Below are positions 1-11,164 of a stretch of 64,000 bases of DNA, piece after piece. The notes under the pieces were generated by a model. That model had not been told where the DNA came from, made no database searches, and was given only the letters and a program-made list of their open reading frames with translations. The first letter of the stretch is position 1, and every line of letters starts with the position of its first letter. Source of the DNA: Triglochin maritima (lineage: Eukaryota > Streptophyta > Magnoliopsida > Alismatales > Juncaginaceae); assembly GCA_963682175.1 (NCBI GenBank), contig OY821788.1:14340001-14404000 (forward strand), given 5' to 3'. The position numbers and the translations under genes were made by a program.

Positions 1-1174
1 CATGTTAATTATTTTGTGAACTTCAAGTTCAATCATACTTGTACGTATATTTGAAGGGAATGTGTTCTAAAAGTTTTACTTTTAAATGTCAATTATTATG
101 AATTGAATGAGAAATCATTTTGTTCCTTGTTTATGTTATTCGTCTTTTAGAAGTGTTAAGGAAGAGGCTCTTGGTCCTTAACCGTAGAGCTCTAAAAGAT
201 ATTGGTTTACATAAAACAAAAGATATTCGCAATCATGGTCATAGATCATTGTAGCTCTACAAGTGAGTGACAACACGGGTATGCAAAAGAGGAAAATATT
301 ACTTTTGTATACTGAATAGACCTAATAAGTAAAATATTATAGAAATGTGTTTCTGTGTCATTAATATTTTACTGTGTCTTTGGTCCTTTGATATGAGACT
401 TATATCTAATCACTTAAGGAATACTTAATTAGATCAGTGTCTTGAACTATCGATCAGTGTAGTATAAAGGCATTGGTTGGTTAAGTATAACTTCCGTTAG
501 AGAAGACAGTTAGTCAAAAGATTATCATTACTCCTCTTAATTGAGTGATGATATTAGTGGGCCCTTTGATAAAGCAAAGTTATAATGTGCACAATGTGAT
601 TTGAGTTAAGTCACATATTTATAACTAGCTTAAAGAGATCAAGAAATGAATACTAATACAAAGATGACACAATACTACTTTGTGTGTATTCTTAATATCA
701 TGAGGCAAGGGACGGACACAAGTGATGCACTCCATCACTAAGTGGATCGGGTTTTGGTTCGAGTGGAATTAAGACATCTAACTAATTGGGAGCTATAATG
801 TGTAGCTAGATACCGCTTATAGCTTGTGATATTAAGCTCTTAATATCACTGCCAACTTAGTTTAGATCCTCCCATAGGTCACACCACAAAACTGGGAAAC
901 AAGAAATGGGGATTTTGAGTTCATAGGATGTGTCGGGTTTCATGTAGAAAATATGACACATGGGGTGAACAAGCAAAATCAAAATTATGTTGTGATTAAT
1001 AACATAATTAGAATCTAAATTAAATTCATATGTGATGTAAATATTATGGGGTGTAATGATTGATCATTACATAGGATAATATGTTACATAAGTTGTGAAT
1101 TTACTACTAATCCCGAAATGTCAAATTTTGTAGGGGTTAAACCGAAATTTGACAAGTCTGCAAGACTGTGCAAA

Positions 1175-1403
1175 CGGTCGACCGGTTAATGGATAACGGT
1201 CGACCGAAGGTGCACGGTCGACCGGACGTGTCTCGACCGATAACAGGGAATTTTCGTCTGTTCGGAACGGTCGACCGAATCTATCGGTCGGTCGACCGAA
1301 CATTGCGATGAAATATTCTACGTTAAGAACAGTCGACCGAATCTTGCACGGTCGACCGAAATTGGGGTCGAGCAGTCGACCGGACCTTCGTAACGGTCGA
1401 CCG
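1175..1403. repeat. Array of CGGTCGACCG palindromes in F LTR
   Basis: At least seven exact copies of the 10-base palindrome CGGTCGACCG are seen here, near 1175, 1196, 1213, 1268, 1287, 1349 and 1394, plus variants such as CAGTCGACCG. Spacing is irregular, about 16 to 60 bases. The array lies upstream of the TATA box of this LTR. Each copy has three CpG sites. Confidence 0.9.
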
Positions 1404-1583
1404 GTCCAGACGGTTTTATGCAGAATTAATTTAAGAATTAATTAGATCATGCATGGAATTGGTCCATAATTGATTTAATTCGTGGCTAATATTATTTATT
1501 ATTAAATAATGGATGGTTAGATGGAATTTTGCATGAGATCATGGGCAAGGGGTTGCACATGAATAGGTAATTTGGAGAGAACC

Positions 1584-1591
1584 TATAAATA
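1584..1591 (+). promoter_or_regulatory. TATA box of F LTR
   Basis: TATAAATA lies within an ordinary plant core-promoter context about 470 bases before the LTR end. The inverted F copy has a decayed form at the matching place. The role as retrotransposon promoter is inferred from position. Confidence 0.6.
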
Positions 1592-2311
1592 CAAGGTTAT
1601 CTCATTACCTCCTTAATTCATTCATTATTCTCTTGAGCAAAATTCTCTCTCCATAATTCTCCACGAAAATCCCTTAATTCTTAAGTTTAGTTTTAGTTCT
1701 TAAGAGACCATCTTCTCAAGGGAATTAAAGAGGGGTTAGTAATTAGATTCTAAACCCTATCGGAGATCGTGAGACTAGCTTCCCTCTCTCCGATCTTGTT
1801 TAGAGTTTGGTGAATACTCGGAGGCATCCGGCGTGGCGAGAAGCATCCCCAACGTCTTCGAATCTTCAAGAAGTTTTTGAGAACTTCTAGGTATGAATTT
1901 CGGAGCTCTTGTTTGTTTTAATAGAGTTTTGAAACTAGATGTTAAAACAAACCGATGCATGCATGAAATAAATCAAAGAAAATTGTAATTGATCCTTATT
2001 ATACATAAAAATTTCGAAAATATATATGTATAATTAAACATGAAATCCTACAATATTCTCTTACGAAATTTAGGAACAATATAATAAATTTTCTTAGCAA
2101 TCTTTAAGCTTCTAGCTTCCCCCCCTAATGGGAAAAAATGTGCATCTATATATGTAATATCCTTAATCCTTCTTAAGACTAATCATGTTTTGTCTTTGAT
2201 TAGGGGCTTAATTGGGTGGTTTATGATGGAGGGCTGAGATTGGTTTGGTTGGGATGAGATGAGATGAGATGAAGGGTGGAGATTTGGGGAGAAGGGTTTA
2301 AGTGGTGAGTG

Positions 2312-2378
2312 TTGACTCTCTCTCTCTCTCGCGTTCTCTCTCTCTCTCACCGCTCAAACTCTCTCTCTCTCTCTCTGA
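2312..2378 (+). repeat. CT microsatellite in T LTR
   Basis: Interrupted CT runs span this interval. The matching stretch in the 3' LTR, about 8830-8886, is shorter, so the tract changed length after insertion. Confidence 0.85.
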
Positions 2379-2659
2379 TCAGACCTCCGGCGTGGGGAGG
2401 AGCTCAAGGAGTGGTTCTCAGAAGGCGAGGTGAAGCTCGGACGTTCGCCGGTGAGGGTAGATCGTTGATCGGTTGGTTTTCGCCGGAGGAGGTGTTTTGC
2501 GAGGAAAAGCTCGCCGTTGGGTCTTCAAAGGCTTCTTCAAGTCTTCAAGGTATGTCAAGCTTTACTTTGATGCTCACTCATGCTTTGGTGGGTGTTGGGG
2601 TGGTCGACGGTAGGCCGGAGGGCTCGTCGGACCCGTGCAACTGCGTTCTGCACTATAAT

Positions 2660-3150
2660 CAGTCGACCGGTGGCATGGTTCGGTCGACCGGTTGTAGAGA
2701 AATTTGGGCGAAATCCCATGTACCGGTCGAACGATACCATGATGGTGGTCGACCGGTAGTGCATTTTGAGCAAGGAGTGGAGACTCTGTGTGTTTTCGGT
2801 CGAACGTGACCCCTTTGCCGGTCGACCGAAAGCACTGTTGTAAGTCGGTTGGGGGCGTTGACCATCCAAACGGTCGACCGCCTTGTTGACTCGTTCGACC
2901 GGCGATTAAAAGTAACTTAAGTTGGTTCGACCGTGAGATGTTCCGGTCGACCGGTGCACTATGCGGATTTTGGGGTTTGGTACTGGTCGTTTTCGGTCGA
3001 CCGGTGATTTTGGGTCGTTCGACCGTTGGTGCATATTACTGTGGCACGAGTTTTTACTGGTCGAATTCGGTCGAACGGGGCCCCTTTGCCGTTCGACCGA
3101 TTGACAGTTTTGTTGGTTGGGCCAGTCCTGCTGAGAGGATTCGGTCGACC
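2660..3150. repeat. CGGTCGACCG palindrome array in T 5' LTR
   Basis: Six exact CGGTCGACCG copies are seen near 2690, 2818, 2870, 2944, 2995 and 3141, mixed with related forms such as GGTCGAACG and GTTCGACCG. The 3' LTR carries the same array near 9170-9665 with a few point changes, one of which turns a copy into GGTCTACCGG. Confidence 0.9.
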
Positions 3151-3208
3151 GGTTGGGAGATTTCGTTCGACCGTTTGGTACGGTTTTTGTGTGTTCTTGT
3201 GTTGTGAA

Positions 3209-3487
3209 GCCAGCTCGAGATGGCAACGGATCTCCGGCCCTAGTGGGGTGACCGGTGCCGGCCTGAGAGTGGTTCACGGGTGTTGTCGGGCCAGCCCAAG
3301 AAGGCAACGGATCTCCGGCCCTAGTGGGGTGACCGGTGCCGGCATGAGGGTGGTTCGCGTGTGGGGCCAGCTCAAGATGGCAACGGATCTCCGGCCCTAG
3401 AGGGGTGACGGTACCGGCCTGAGAGTGGTCTTCTGGACAGCTCAAGATGGCAGCGGTACAGAGGATACCGACCTGAGAGTAATCCGG
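3209..3487 (+). repeat. Tandem repeat, units of 70-81 bp
   Basis: Units begin at 3209, 3290, 3366 and about 3436, each opening with a CAGCTCAAGATGG-like segment. The first three share ATCTCCGGCCCTAG; the last is more diverged. The same array is in the 3' LTR at 9720-9998. Function unknown; it is confined to the LTR. Confidence 0.85.
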
Positions 3488-3488
3488 C

Positions 3489-3605
3489 GGTGCCTGGGGC
3501 ACATGTGTGTGTTGACCGAGGATATTTCCGGTCGTGGTGCCTGGGGTACGTGTGTTGTCGCCGAGGGAGTTTCCGGCTGAGGTGCCTGGGGCACGTGTGT
3601 GAGGG
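3489..3605 (+). repeat. Tandem repeat, units of about 46 bp
   Basis: GGTGCCTGGGG recurs at 3489, 3536 and 3581, each followed by a (G)CACGTGTGT-like segment. A matching array lies near 10000-10116 in the 3' LTR. Confidence 0.8.
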
Positions 3606-3765
3606 TTGGGCTAGAGGACCCCTGGGACCCGTCACTGTTTGGTGTCTACTGTGGTAGGGAGAGAGTTCCCGAGGACCCAGTGAGACGTTGTTGGTCTATC
3701 GCATTTCATATCATACATGCTTTAGATATCCAGTCATTTATTGTTATAGAGGTTTGGCATACGGG

Positions 3766-3782
3766 GTTTCCTCTCGGGAAAC
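3766..3782 (+). promoter_or_regulatory. Conserved LTR stem-loop (T 5' LTR)
   Basis: GTTTCC (3766-3771) can pair with GGAAAC (3777-3782) around a 5-base loop. It is flanked by CATACGGG before and CTCAGGCATATT after. Family A LTRs carry the same flanks with a longer or altered stem that still pairs. It sits about 280 bases before the LTR end, so probably in the transcribed R or U5 part. A role in RNA is inferred. Confidence 0.6.
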
Positions 3783-4061
3783 TCAGGCATATTCATGTTT
3801 TATGTCAGGTCATAGGCAGCATTAGGAGGTGGTGACTGCGGAGGAGCGCCTTCGGGACCAGATCCTGCTTTCTTGGTTTTTGAGGTCCGAGTGATTACAT
3901 GTATATTTTCCTTATCTTTTGTTGTAATCACACTTTTGTAAACTCTCAGATATATATTGTATATATGTTGGTGCACCAGTTGGCCTTTTTCTTGGGTAAT
4001 ATCCTCGTGTTGTGTTTTATTTAAAGTTTAAATTTCTTCTGCTTTCGAGGATGTTACAAAT

Positions 4062-4074
4062 TGGTATCAGAGCG
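4062..4074 (+). promoter_or_regulatory. Primer-binding site, tRNA-Met type
   Basis: TGGTATCAGAGC starts three bases after the 5' LTR end. This is the standard complement to the 3' end of plant initiator tRNA-Met used to prime minus-strand synthesis. Confidence 0.93.
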
Positions 4075-4188
4075 GTCTGTTCCGACGCACTTGTCCAAAG
4101 AAGCCACCTTAGACGTCTTTTAGATAGTTGCATTTTAGAGCGTACATCCATAATCATCTCATTTCCAGTTTTGTTGTCTCGTGTGTAG

Positions 4189-7100
4189 ATGCCTCCGAGA
4201 CGCAAGAGACTTCCCCCACGTGGCCCGAGTACCAGTGAGGAGACTGGCGCCATGGATTGGGCGGAGGAGCGCCGGATGCTCTTCGACACTGTGCAGAGGC
4301 TGGGCGTTCTTTTAGATCGTCAGTCCGGCAGAGAGGAGACGACAGGGGGAAGGGGCGGTGCACGACCGGTTTATGCGTCAGCACCCACCTACATTGGATG
4401 GCAGAGGAGGTGCTGAGGCTGCCGAGGACTGGGTTTTTAAGATCCAGGAGATCTTCCAGGCGATTGGGAGTCCACCAGAGAGGATGGTGGGGTTGGCTAC
4501 GTACGTGTTGGGCGGTGAGGCGTCCAACTGGTGGAGAACCACGGCTGCAGTGGTGTTTCCGGGCAGGACAGATGTCAGCTGGGATGAGTTCCTCGGGGAA
4601 TTCAATGAGCAGTAATTCCCAGAGCATGTCAGGGACGGGAAGAGAGAGGAGTTCATGAGCCTCGAGCAGGGTGAGATGACACTGGCGGATTACGTCCGGA
4701 AGTTCAACACTTTGGAGCGTTATTGTCCGGAGATCTGTGTGACCCCGATTCAGAGGGCAAGGAAGTTTATACGGGGGCTTCGGAAGCAGCTCCGTACCCG
4801 CGTGACTTACAGCATGCCTCAGACCTTAGCAGATGATGTGAAGTTCGCGACTCTCATTGACCAGGACTATCAGGAAAACTATGCAGAGTCCAGGAGGCCT
4901 CAGGGGAAGAGTAGTGGACGTCCAGGAGCTCCACTGGCTGGAAATCCGGGCAAGAGTCCCCGGATTGAGGGGAGTGGTGCACGCCAGCCTGAGCCGTGCA
5001 GGAAGTGTGGCAGAGCCCACCCAGGTCGCGAGTGTGGGAGCCGTCCTGGAGTTTGTTTCAGTTGTGGCCAGCCAGGCCATTATGCCAGAGACTGCAGGAG
5101 CGGACCAGGCGAGTCCAGTTCTCGAGTGAGACCTCCGGTAGCAGGTAGAGGCGGAGGCCGTCATCCTTTTTCACCACCTCAGCAGGGACAGAGGACCGGA
5201 CAAGTATTCACAATTCAGGCAGAGGAGGCGAAGGACGCCAGCACTGTGGTGGAAGGTACGCTCTTGGTTTCTGGGTTGGTAGCCAGAGTGTTGTTTGATT
5301 GTGGGGCCACACATTCGTTCATTTCTGAGAGATTTGCGAGTGTGTTGGGCCGTACCCCTGTGATGTTGACTGCCACATTGGAAGTCAGCACACCCTTGGG
5401 TTTGGTGGGCACTGTGGGGAGCTTCCTCCCTGGCGCCACGATTGTTTCGGAAGATCAGGAGTTTCCTGCTGACCTGATCTTGTTGCCGATGGAGGATTTC
5501 GATGTTTTACTGGGGATGGATTGACTATCCCAGTATGATATTCGAGTGTTGTGCTGGGAGAAGAAGATTCTGATCCCGAGGAATGGGCTACCTGATTTGC
5601 TAATCAGGGGAAGGAAGGACCGTGGTGGTCGGGTCGTAGTGTCAGCAGTGAGGGCACGGAAGCTGCTTGAGCAGGGCTGCAGAGCTTTCGTGGCTACCTT
5701 GGTTGTTCCAGATCCAGAGATGAGATCGTTGGAGGACATAGAGATTGTCCAGGAGTTTGCTGATGTGTTTTCAGATGTTTCTGGGTTGCCGCCTCACAGG
5801 GAGTTGGAGTTCGGTATTGATTTGGTGGCTGTGACCACTCCACAGTCGAAAGCTCCTTATAGGATGGCACCGGCTGAGTTAGCTGAGCTGAAGAAGCAAC
5901 TGCAGGATTTGTTAGATACTGGGTTTATCCGCCCCAGTGTCTCGCCTTGGGGAGCTCCGGTACTCTTTGTGAAGAAGAAAGATGGCTCATTGAGGATGTG
6001 CATCGACTACAGGATGCTGAACAAGGTTACTGTGAGGAATCAATATCCTTTACCCAGGATTGAGGACCTGTTTGACCAGCTGCAGTCAGCGAAGATATTT
6101 TCGAAGATTTATCTGCGATCCGGGTATCATCAGTTGAGGATCAGAGAGGCAGATGTTCAGAAGACAACTTTTCGGACGAGGTACGGGCACTTTGAGTTTC
6201 TGGTGATGTCGTTCGGGTTGACGAACGCGCCTGCAGCTTTCATGGATCTGATGAACAAGACGTTCAGTCAGTACCTCGACCGATTCGTGGTGGTCTTCGT
6301 AGACGACATCCTGATTTATTCACCGGACATAGAGCAGCACAGGGAGCACTTACGGATCGTGCTTGGCATTCTGAGAGATCATCAGCTGTTCGCCAAGTTT
6401 TCGAAGTGCGAGTTCTGGTTGGACAGTGTCGCTTTTCTTGGTCACATTGTATCTGGGGCTGGGATATCAGTGGATCCAGCGAAGGTGGAGGCAGTGACTC
6501 AGTGGAGAGCACCGACGAGTGTGACGGAGATCAGGAGCTTTGTTGGACTGGCAGGTTATTATCGTCGATTCATCAAGGACTTCTCGAGGCTTGCTTCACC
6601 TTTGACGGCACTGACGTAGAAGGGAGTGAAGTTTGTTTTGTCCCAGAAGTGCGAGGACAGTTTTCAGGAACTAAAGAGTCGGTTGACGACTGCTCCAGTT
6701 CTGACTCTTCCCAGTGGCAGTGGAGGTTTTGTGATTTATAGTGACACATCTGGTGTGGGGTTGGGTTGTGTACTGATGCAGCACGGTCAGGTGGTTGCTT
6801 ATACTTCGAGGCAGTTGAAAGTACACGAGAGGAACTACCCCACTCACGATTTGGAGTTGGCGGCAGTGGTTCACGCACTGAAGACCTGGGGTCATTATCT
6901 GTACGGGGAGAAGTTCGAGGTTTTCACGGACCATCAGAGTCTGAAGTATCTGTTTTCGCAGAAGGAGTTGAATATGAGGCAGCGCAGGTGGCTTGAGCTG
7001 ATTAAGGACTATGATTTCACTATCTCCTACCATCCGGGGAAGGCGAATACAGTCGCAGATGCTTTGAGTAGGAAGGTGGAAATTTCAGCTGCTGGTTTGT

Positions 7101-8638
7101 GTATTCAGGAGTGGAAGCTGCTCAAGACTTTGTCAGAGTGGAAGCCATTCTCCACGGACTCTGAGGGTGCGGTGATAGCTGGGTTGAGAGTGGAGCCTCA
7201 GATGGTCACGAGTATTGTCCAGGCTCAGAGGGCTGACGAAGATTTAGCTGGGTTGTTGGAGTTGGTTGCCAGAGACGGATCAGATTTCAGTATAGGGGTT
7301 GACGGAGGTCTGAGATTCAGAGGTCGAGTCTGGGTACCCAATGGGGGAGAGCTGAAGAAGGAAATCTTGGAGGAGGCACACAGGTCCCGTTATTCCATCC
7401 ACCCGGGTAGCACGAAGATGTACAAGGATCTTCAGAGGAATTTCTGGTGGAAGGGGATGAAGACTGAGATAGCAGAGTTTGTTGGCAGATGTCTGGTTTG
7501 TCAGCAGGTGAAGATTGAGCACCAGAGACCCACGGGACCGATGCAGAGGATAGATTTACCAGAGTGGAAATGGGAGCACGTGACGATGGATTTCGTCACC
7601 GGGTTGCCGAGGACGAAGAGATCTCATGACGCGATTTGGGTGATAGTTGATCGACTGACCAAGTCATCGCATTTTCTGGCAATCCGGACCACTTTACCCT
7701 TGGAGGACCTGGCTAGGCTGTACATTGACGAGATAGTTCGTTTGCATGGAGTGCCAGTCAGTATTATATCTGATCGAGACACCAGGTTTAATTCCAGATT
7801 TTGGGGAAGTCTGCAGCAGGCTCTGGGGACACGGTTGAAGTTTAGTACAACATTCCACCCGCAGACAGACGGGCAGTCAGAGAGGACGATCCAGACTCTG
7901 GAGGATATGCTGAGAGCTTGTGCGCTGGATTGGGCATGGCACTGGGATGAGCATCTACCGCTGATAGAGTTCGCCTACAACAACAGTTACCATTCGAGTA
8001 TCGGAATGACACCGTACGAGGCTTTGTACGGGAGACCTTGTAGATCGCCAGTGTGCTGGAGCGATGTAGGCGAGAGACAGCTGATCGGGCATGAGATTGT
8101 GCAGATGTATGCCGAGAAAGTTGATGTGATCAGGCAGAGATTAGCGACAGCGCAGAGCAGGCAGAAGAGCTACGCGGATCGGCGTAGGCGAGTGTTGATG
8201 TTTGAGGTAGGCGATCACATCTTCCTGAGGATTTCACCATCTCGAGGAGTGATGAGGTTCGGGAAGAAAGGGAAGCTCAGTCCGAGGTACGTCGGGCCGT
8301 TTGAGATTCTTGATCGGATCGGAGAGGTTGCCTACAGGATTGCGTTGCCGCCGCAGTTTTCAGGTCTTCACGACGTCTTCCATGTGTCTATGTTGAGGAA
8401 GTACGTGGCGGATCCTTCTCACGTGATTTAGTTAGAGGTTCCGGAGATCCGTCAGGATTTGTCTCTCGAGGAGAGACCTGTGGAGATCGTGGATCGGATG
8501 GACCACCAGCTCAGGAGGAGGACCATTCCGATGGTGAAGGTCAGGTGGCAGCACCATAGTGAGCGTGAGGCTACTTGGGAAGTGGAGGAAGAGGTCCGGA
8601 AGGAGTTCCCAGAATTGTTTGGTGAGTTTCGGACCTAA
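4189..8638 (+). pseudogene. gag-pol: Ty3/gypsy gag-pol polyprotein, disrupted
   Basis: It opens at 4189 with a basic MPPRRKR start. A frameshift near 4340-4357 moves it to the frame used for the rest. Gag capsid sequence lies around 4358-4900. One atypical and one canonical zinc knuckle (CFSCGQPGHYARDC) lie near 4996-5095. The protease motif reads FDCGATHSF near 5295, with Cys where Ser or Thr is usual. RT spans about 5840-6600 with FVDD near 6297. RNase H follows, then integrase with its HHCC finger near 7380-7510 and the D, D, E residues, ending in a chromodomain-like tail near 8540-8620. In-frame stops lie at 4614, 5522, 6617 and 8429. Codon 6110-6112 gives Tyr where the first catalytic RT Asp belongs. 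The copy cannot make active enzymes. Confidence 0.92.
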
Positions 8639-8659
8639 TTTCGTGGACGAAATTCTTTT

Positions 8660-8672
8660 AAGGAGGGTGGAT
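8660..8672 (+). promoter_or_regulatory. Polypurine tract of element T
   Basis: AAGGAGGGTGG lies directly before the 3' LTR and would prime plus-strand synthesis. Confidence 0.85.
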
Positions 8673-10569
8673 TGTAATATCCTTAATCCTTCTTAAGACT
8701 AATCATGTTTTGTCTTTGATTAGGGGCTTAATTGGGTGGTTTATGATGGAGGGCTGAGATTGGTTTGGTCGGGATGAGATGAGATGAAGGGTGGAGATTT
8801 GGGGAGAAGGGTTTAAGTGGTGAGTGTTGACTCTCTCTCTCTCTCGCGCGTTCTCTCTCTCACCGCTCAAACTCTCTCTCCCTCTCTGATCAGACCTCCG
8901 GCGTGTGGAGGAGCTCGAAGAGTGGTTCTCAGAAGGCGAGGTGAGGCTCGGACGTTCGCCGGTGAGGGTAGATCGTTGATCGGTTGGTTTTCGCCAGAGG
9001 AGGTGTTTTGCGAGGAAAAGCTCACCGTTGGGTCTTCGAAGGCTTCTTCAAGTCTTCAAGGTATGTCAAGCTTTACTTTGATGCTCACTCATGCTTTGGT
9101 GGGTGTTGGGGTGGTCGACGGTAGGCCGGAGGGCTCGTCGGACCCATGCAGCTACGTTCTGCACTATAATCGGTCGACCGGTGGCATGGTTCGGTCTACC
9201 GGTTGTAGAGAAATTTTGGCGAAATCCCTTGTACCGGTCGAACGATACCATGATGGTGGTCGACCGGTAGTGCATTTTGAGCAAGGGGTGGAGACTCTGT
9301 GTGTTTTCGGTCGAACGTGACCCCTTTGCCGGTCGACCGAAAGCACTGTTGTAAGTCGGTTGGGGGCGTTGACCATCCAAACGGTCGACCGCCTTGTTGA
9401 CTCGTTCGACCGGCGATTAAAAGTAACTTAAGTTGGTTCGACCGTGAGATGTTCCGGTCGACCGGTGCACTATGCGGATTTTGGGGTTTGGTACTGGTCG
9501 TTTTCGGTCGACCGGTGATTTTGGGACGTTCGACCGTTGGTGCATATTACTGTGGCACGGGTTTTTACTGGTCGAATTCGGTCGAACGGGACCCATTTGC
9601 CGTTCGACCGATTGACAGTTTTGTTGGTTGGGCCAGTCCTGCTGAGAGGATTCGGTCGACCGGTTGGGAGATTTCGTTCGACCGTTTGGTACGGTTTTTG
9701 TGTGTTCTTGTGTTGTGAAGCCAGCTCGAGATGGCATCGGATCTCCGGCCCTAGTGGGGTGACCGGTGCCGGCCTGAGAGTGGTTCACGGGTGTTGTCGG
9801 GCCAGCCCAAGAAGGCAACGGATCTCCGGCCCTAGTGGGGTGACCGGTGCCGGCCTGAGGGTGGTTCGCGTGTGGGGCCAGCTCAAGATGGCAACGGATC
9901 TCCGGCCCTAGAGGGGTGACGGTGCCGGCCTGAGAGTGGTCTTCTGGACAGCTCAAGATGGCAGCGGTACAGAGGATACCGACCTGAGAGTAATCCGGCG
10001 GTGCCTGGGGCACATGTGTGTGTTGACCGAGGATATTTCCGGTCGTGGTGCCTGGGGTACGTGTGTTGTCGCCGAGGGAGTTTCCGGCTGAGGTGCCTGG
10101 GGCACGTGTGTGAGGGTTGGGCTAGAGGACCCCTGGGACCTGTCACTGTTTGGTGTCTACTGTGGTAGGGAGAGAGTTCCCGAGGACCCAGTGAGACGTT
10201 GTTGGTCTATCGCATTTCATATCATACATGCTTTAGATATCCAGTCATTTATTGTTATAGAGGTTTGGCATACGGGGTTTCCTCTCGGGAAACTCAGGCA
10301 TATTCATGTTTTATGTCAGGTCATAGGTAGCATTAGGAGGTGGTGACTGCGGAGGAGCGCCTTCGGGACCAGATCCTGCTTTCTTGGTTTTTGAGGTCCG
10401 AGTGATTACATGTATATTTTCCTTATCTTTTGTTGTAATCACACTTTTGTAAACTCTCAGATATATATTGTATATATGTTGGTGCACCAGTTGGCCTTTT
10501 TCTTGGGTAATATCCTCGTGTTGTGTTTTATTAAAAGTTTAAATTTCTTCCGCTTTCGAGGATGTTACA
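8673..10569 (+). repeat. 3' LTR of element T
   Basis: This 1897-bp copy of the 5' LTR has the same termini and internal arrays. It differs by a shorter CT tract, one fewer GATGA unit near 8780 and scattered substitutions. The stem-loop copy is at 10277-10293. Confidence 0.93.
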
Positions 10570-10574
10570 ATATA

Positions 10575-11164
10575 TATAATTGTTGGAATGGAGAATAAAA
10601 TATATTGCCCTTCAGGGGCTTCAAATATTCTAATATTATTAGGTATTTGAATCCTGCTGAAATGTCCAAGTCAATTTGAGTTCATTAAATTGTGGAGGTG
10701 GTAATGTAAAAGAAATCGCAGATGAGAAATATTTCATTCAATATTGTACAAGTAATATAGGGAAACATTCATAATATGATGTATATCTAACATAAAAAAA
10801 TATTTTATGAATAATATCAGTAGTAATAAGATTCCACAATTATCCATATTGAGAGATATTTTATAAACAGATGGATTCTCATTTTATTGTGCTAATTGGT
10901 CGACAAACTTGACCTCATTTCTGTTTAACTAGTAAAGGTTAATTAAGTTATCAAAAATACAGGATCATTGTTAACTTGTTTGAGAGTCATTTAAATCTCT
11001 TATAACTTCATATTTGCATAACTTATTTTTCCACCATGTATGCTCTTTTCTTTCACGATGCTTTGTAATGTGTGCTTCGGCCACATGATCCAAAATACGA
11101 GAGCAAATATTGTGAAAGAAGCAGTAACTTATGCTTATGACTTTCAATCACAAGTAATGCATAA
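10575..11164. other. AT-rich stretch with no recognised feature
   Basis: About 590 bases lie between the T element duplication and the first B fragment. I see no open frame of note, no LTR terminus and no match to the other repeats here. With 2053-2152 it may be older flanking DNA into which T inserted. Confidence 0.5.

Larger units (their letters stand above)
52..2052 (+). mobile_element. Solo LTR of Copia family F
   Basis: The block starts TGAAGGGAATG and ends AAATCCTACA. It is flanked on both sides by the same 5 bases, ATATT (47-51 and 2053-2057), as expected for a target-site duplication. No primer-binding site follows the end and no polypurine tract precedes the start, so this is a solo LTR left by recombination between two LTRs. 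The same sequence occurs inverted at 58732-60894, where it is the 3' LTR of an F element with Copia coding sequence; that identifies the family. It holds a TATA box at 1584 and an array of palindromes at 1175-1403. The short open frames inside it are not genes. Confidence 0.88.
2153..4058 (+). repeat. 5' LTR of element T
   Basis: This 1906-bp LTR runs from TGTAATATCC to GATGTTACA, directly before the primer site. It contains a CT microsatellite (2312-2378), a CGGTCGACCG array (about 2660-3150), an 80-bp class tandem repeat (3209-3487), a 46-bp class tandem repeat (3489-3605) and a stem-loop (3766-3782). Open frames inside it, for example at 2309-2809, arise from these repeats and also appear in the 3' LTR. 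Confidence 0.93.
2153..10569 (+). mobile_element. Full-length Ty3 chromovirus, Tekay/Del-like (element T)
   Basis: This is a complete LTR retrotransposon: 5' LTR 2153-4058, primer site 4062, gag-pol remnant 4189-8638, polypurine tract 8660, and 3' LTR 8673-10569. The LTRs begin TGTAATATCC and end GATGTTACA. The 5-bp duplication ATATA is present at 2148-2152 and 10570-10574. The two LTRs differ by scattered substitutions and microsatellite length, so the insertion is fairly recent, yet the coding region has a frameshift and four in-frame stops. Domain order protease, RT, RNase H, integrase is that of Ty3/gypsy. The basic C-terminal extension ending in a chromodomain-like segment suggests the Tekay/Del clade, which I infer from memory rather than a tree. 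Confidence 0.93.

Noticed and set aside
1175..1403. Repeated palindromes resembling a CRISPR array
   Set aside because: Spacing is irregular, no unique spacers of constant length exist, and the setting is a plant LTR.
2309..3400. Several open frames over the T LTR repeats, also in the 3' LTR
   Set aside because: They come from CT and GGTCGACCG repeats with little stop content, occur on both strands, and lie wholly within an LTR.
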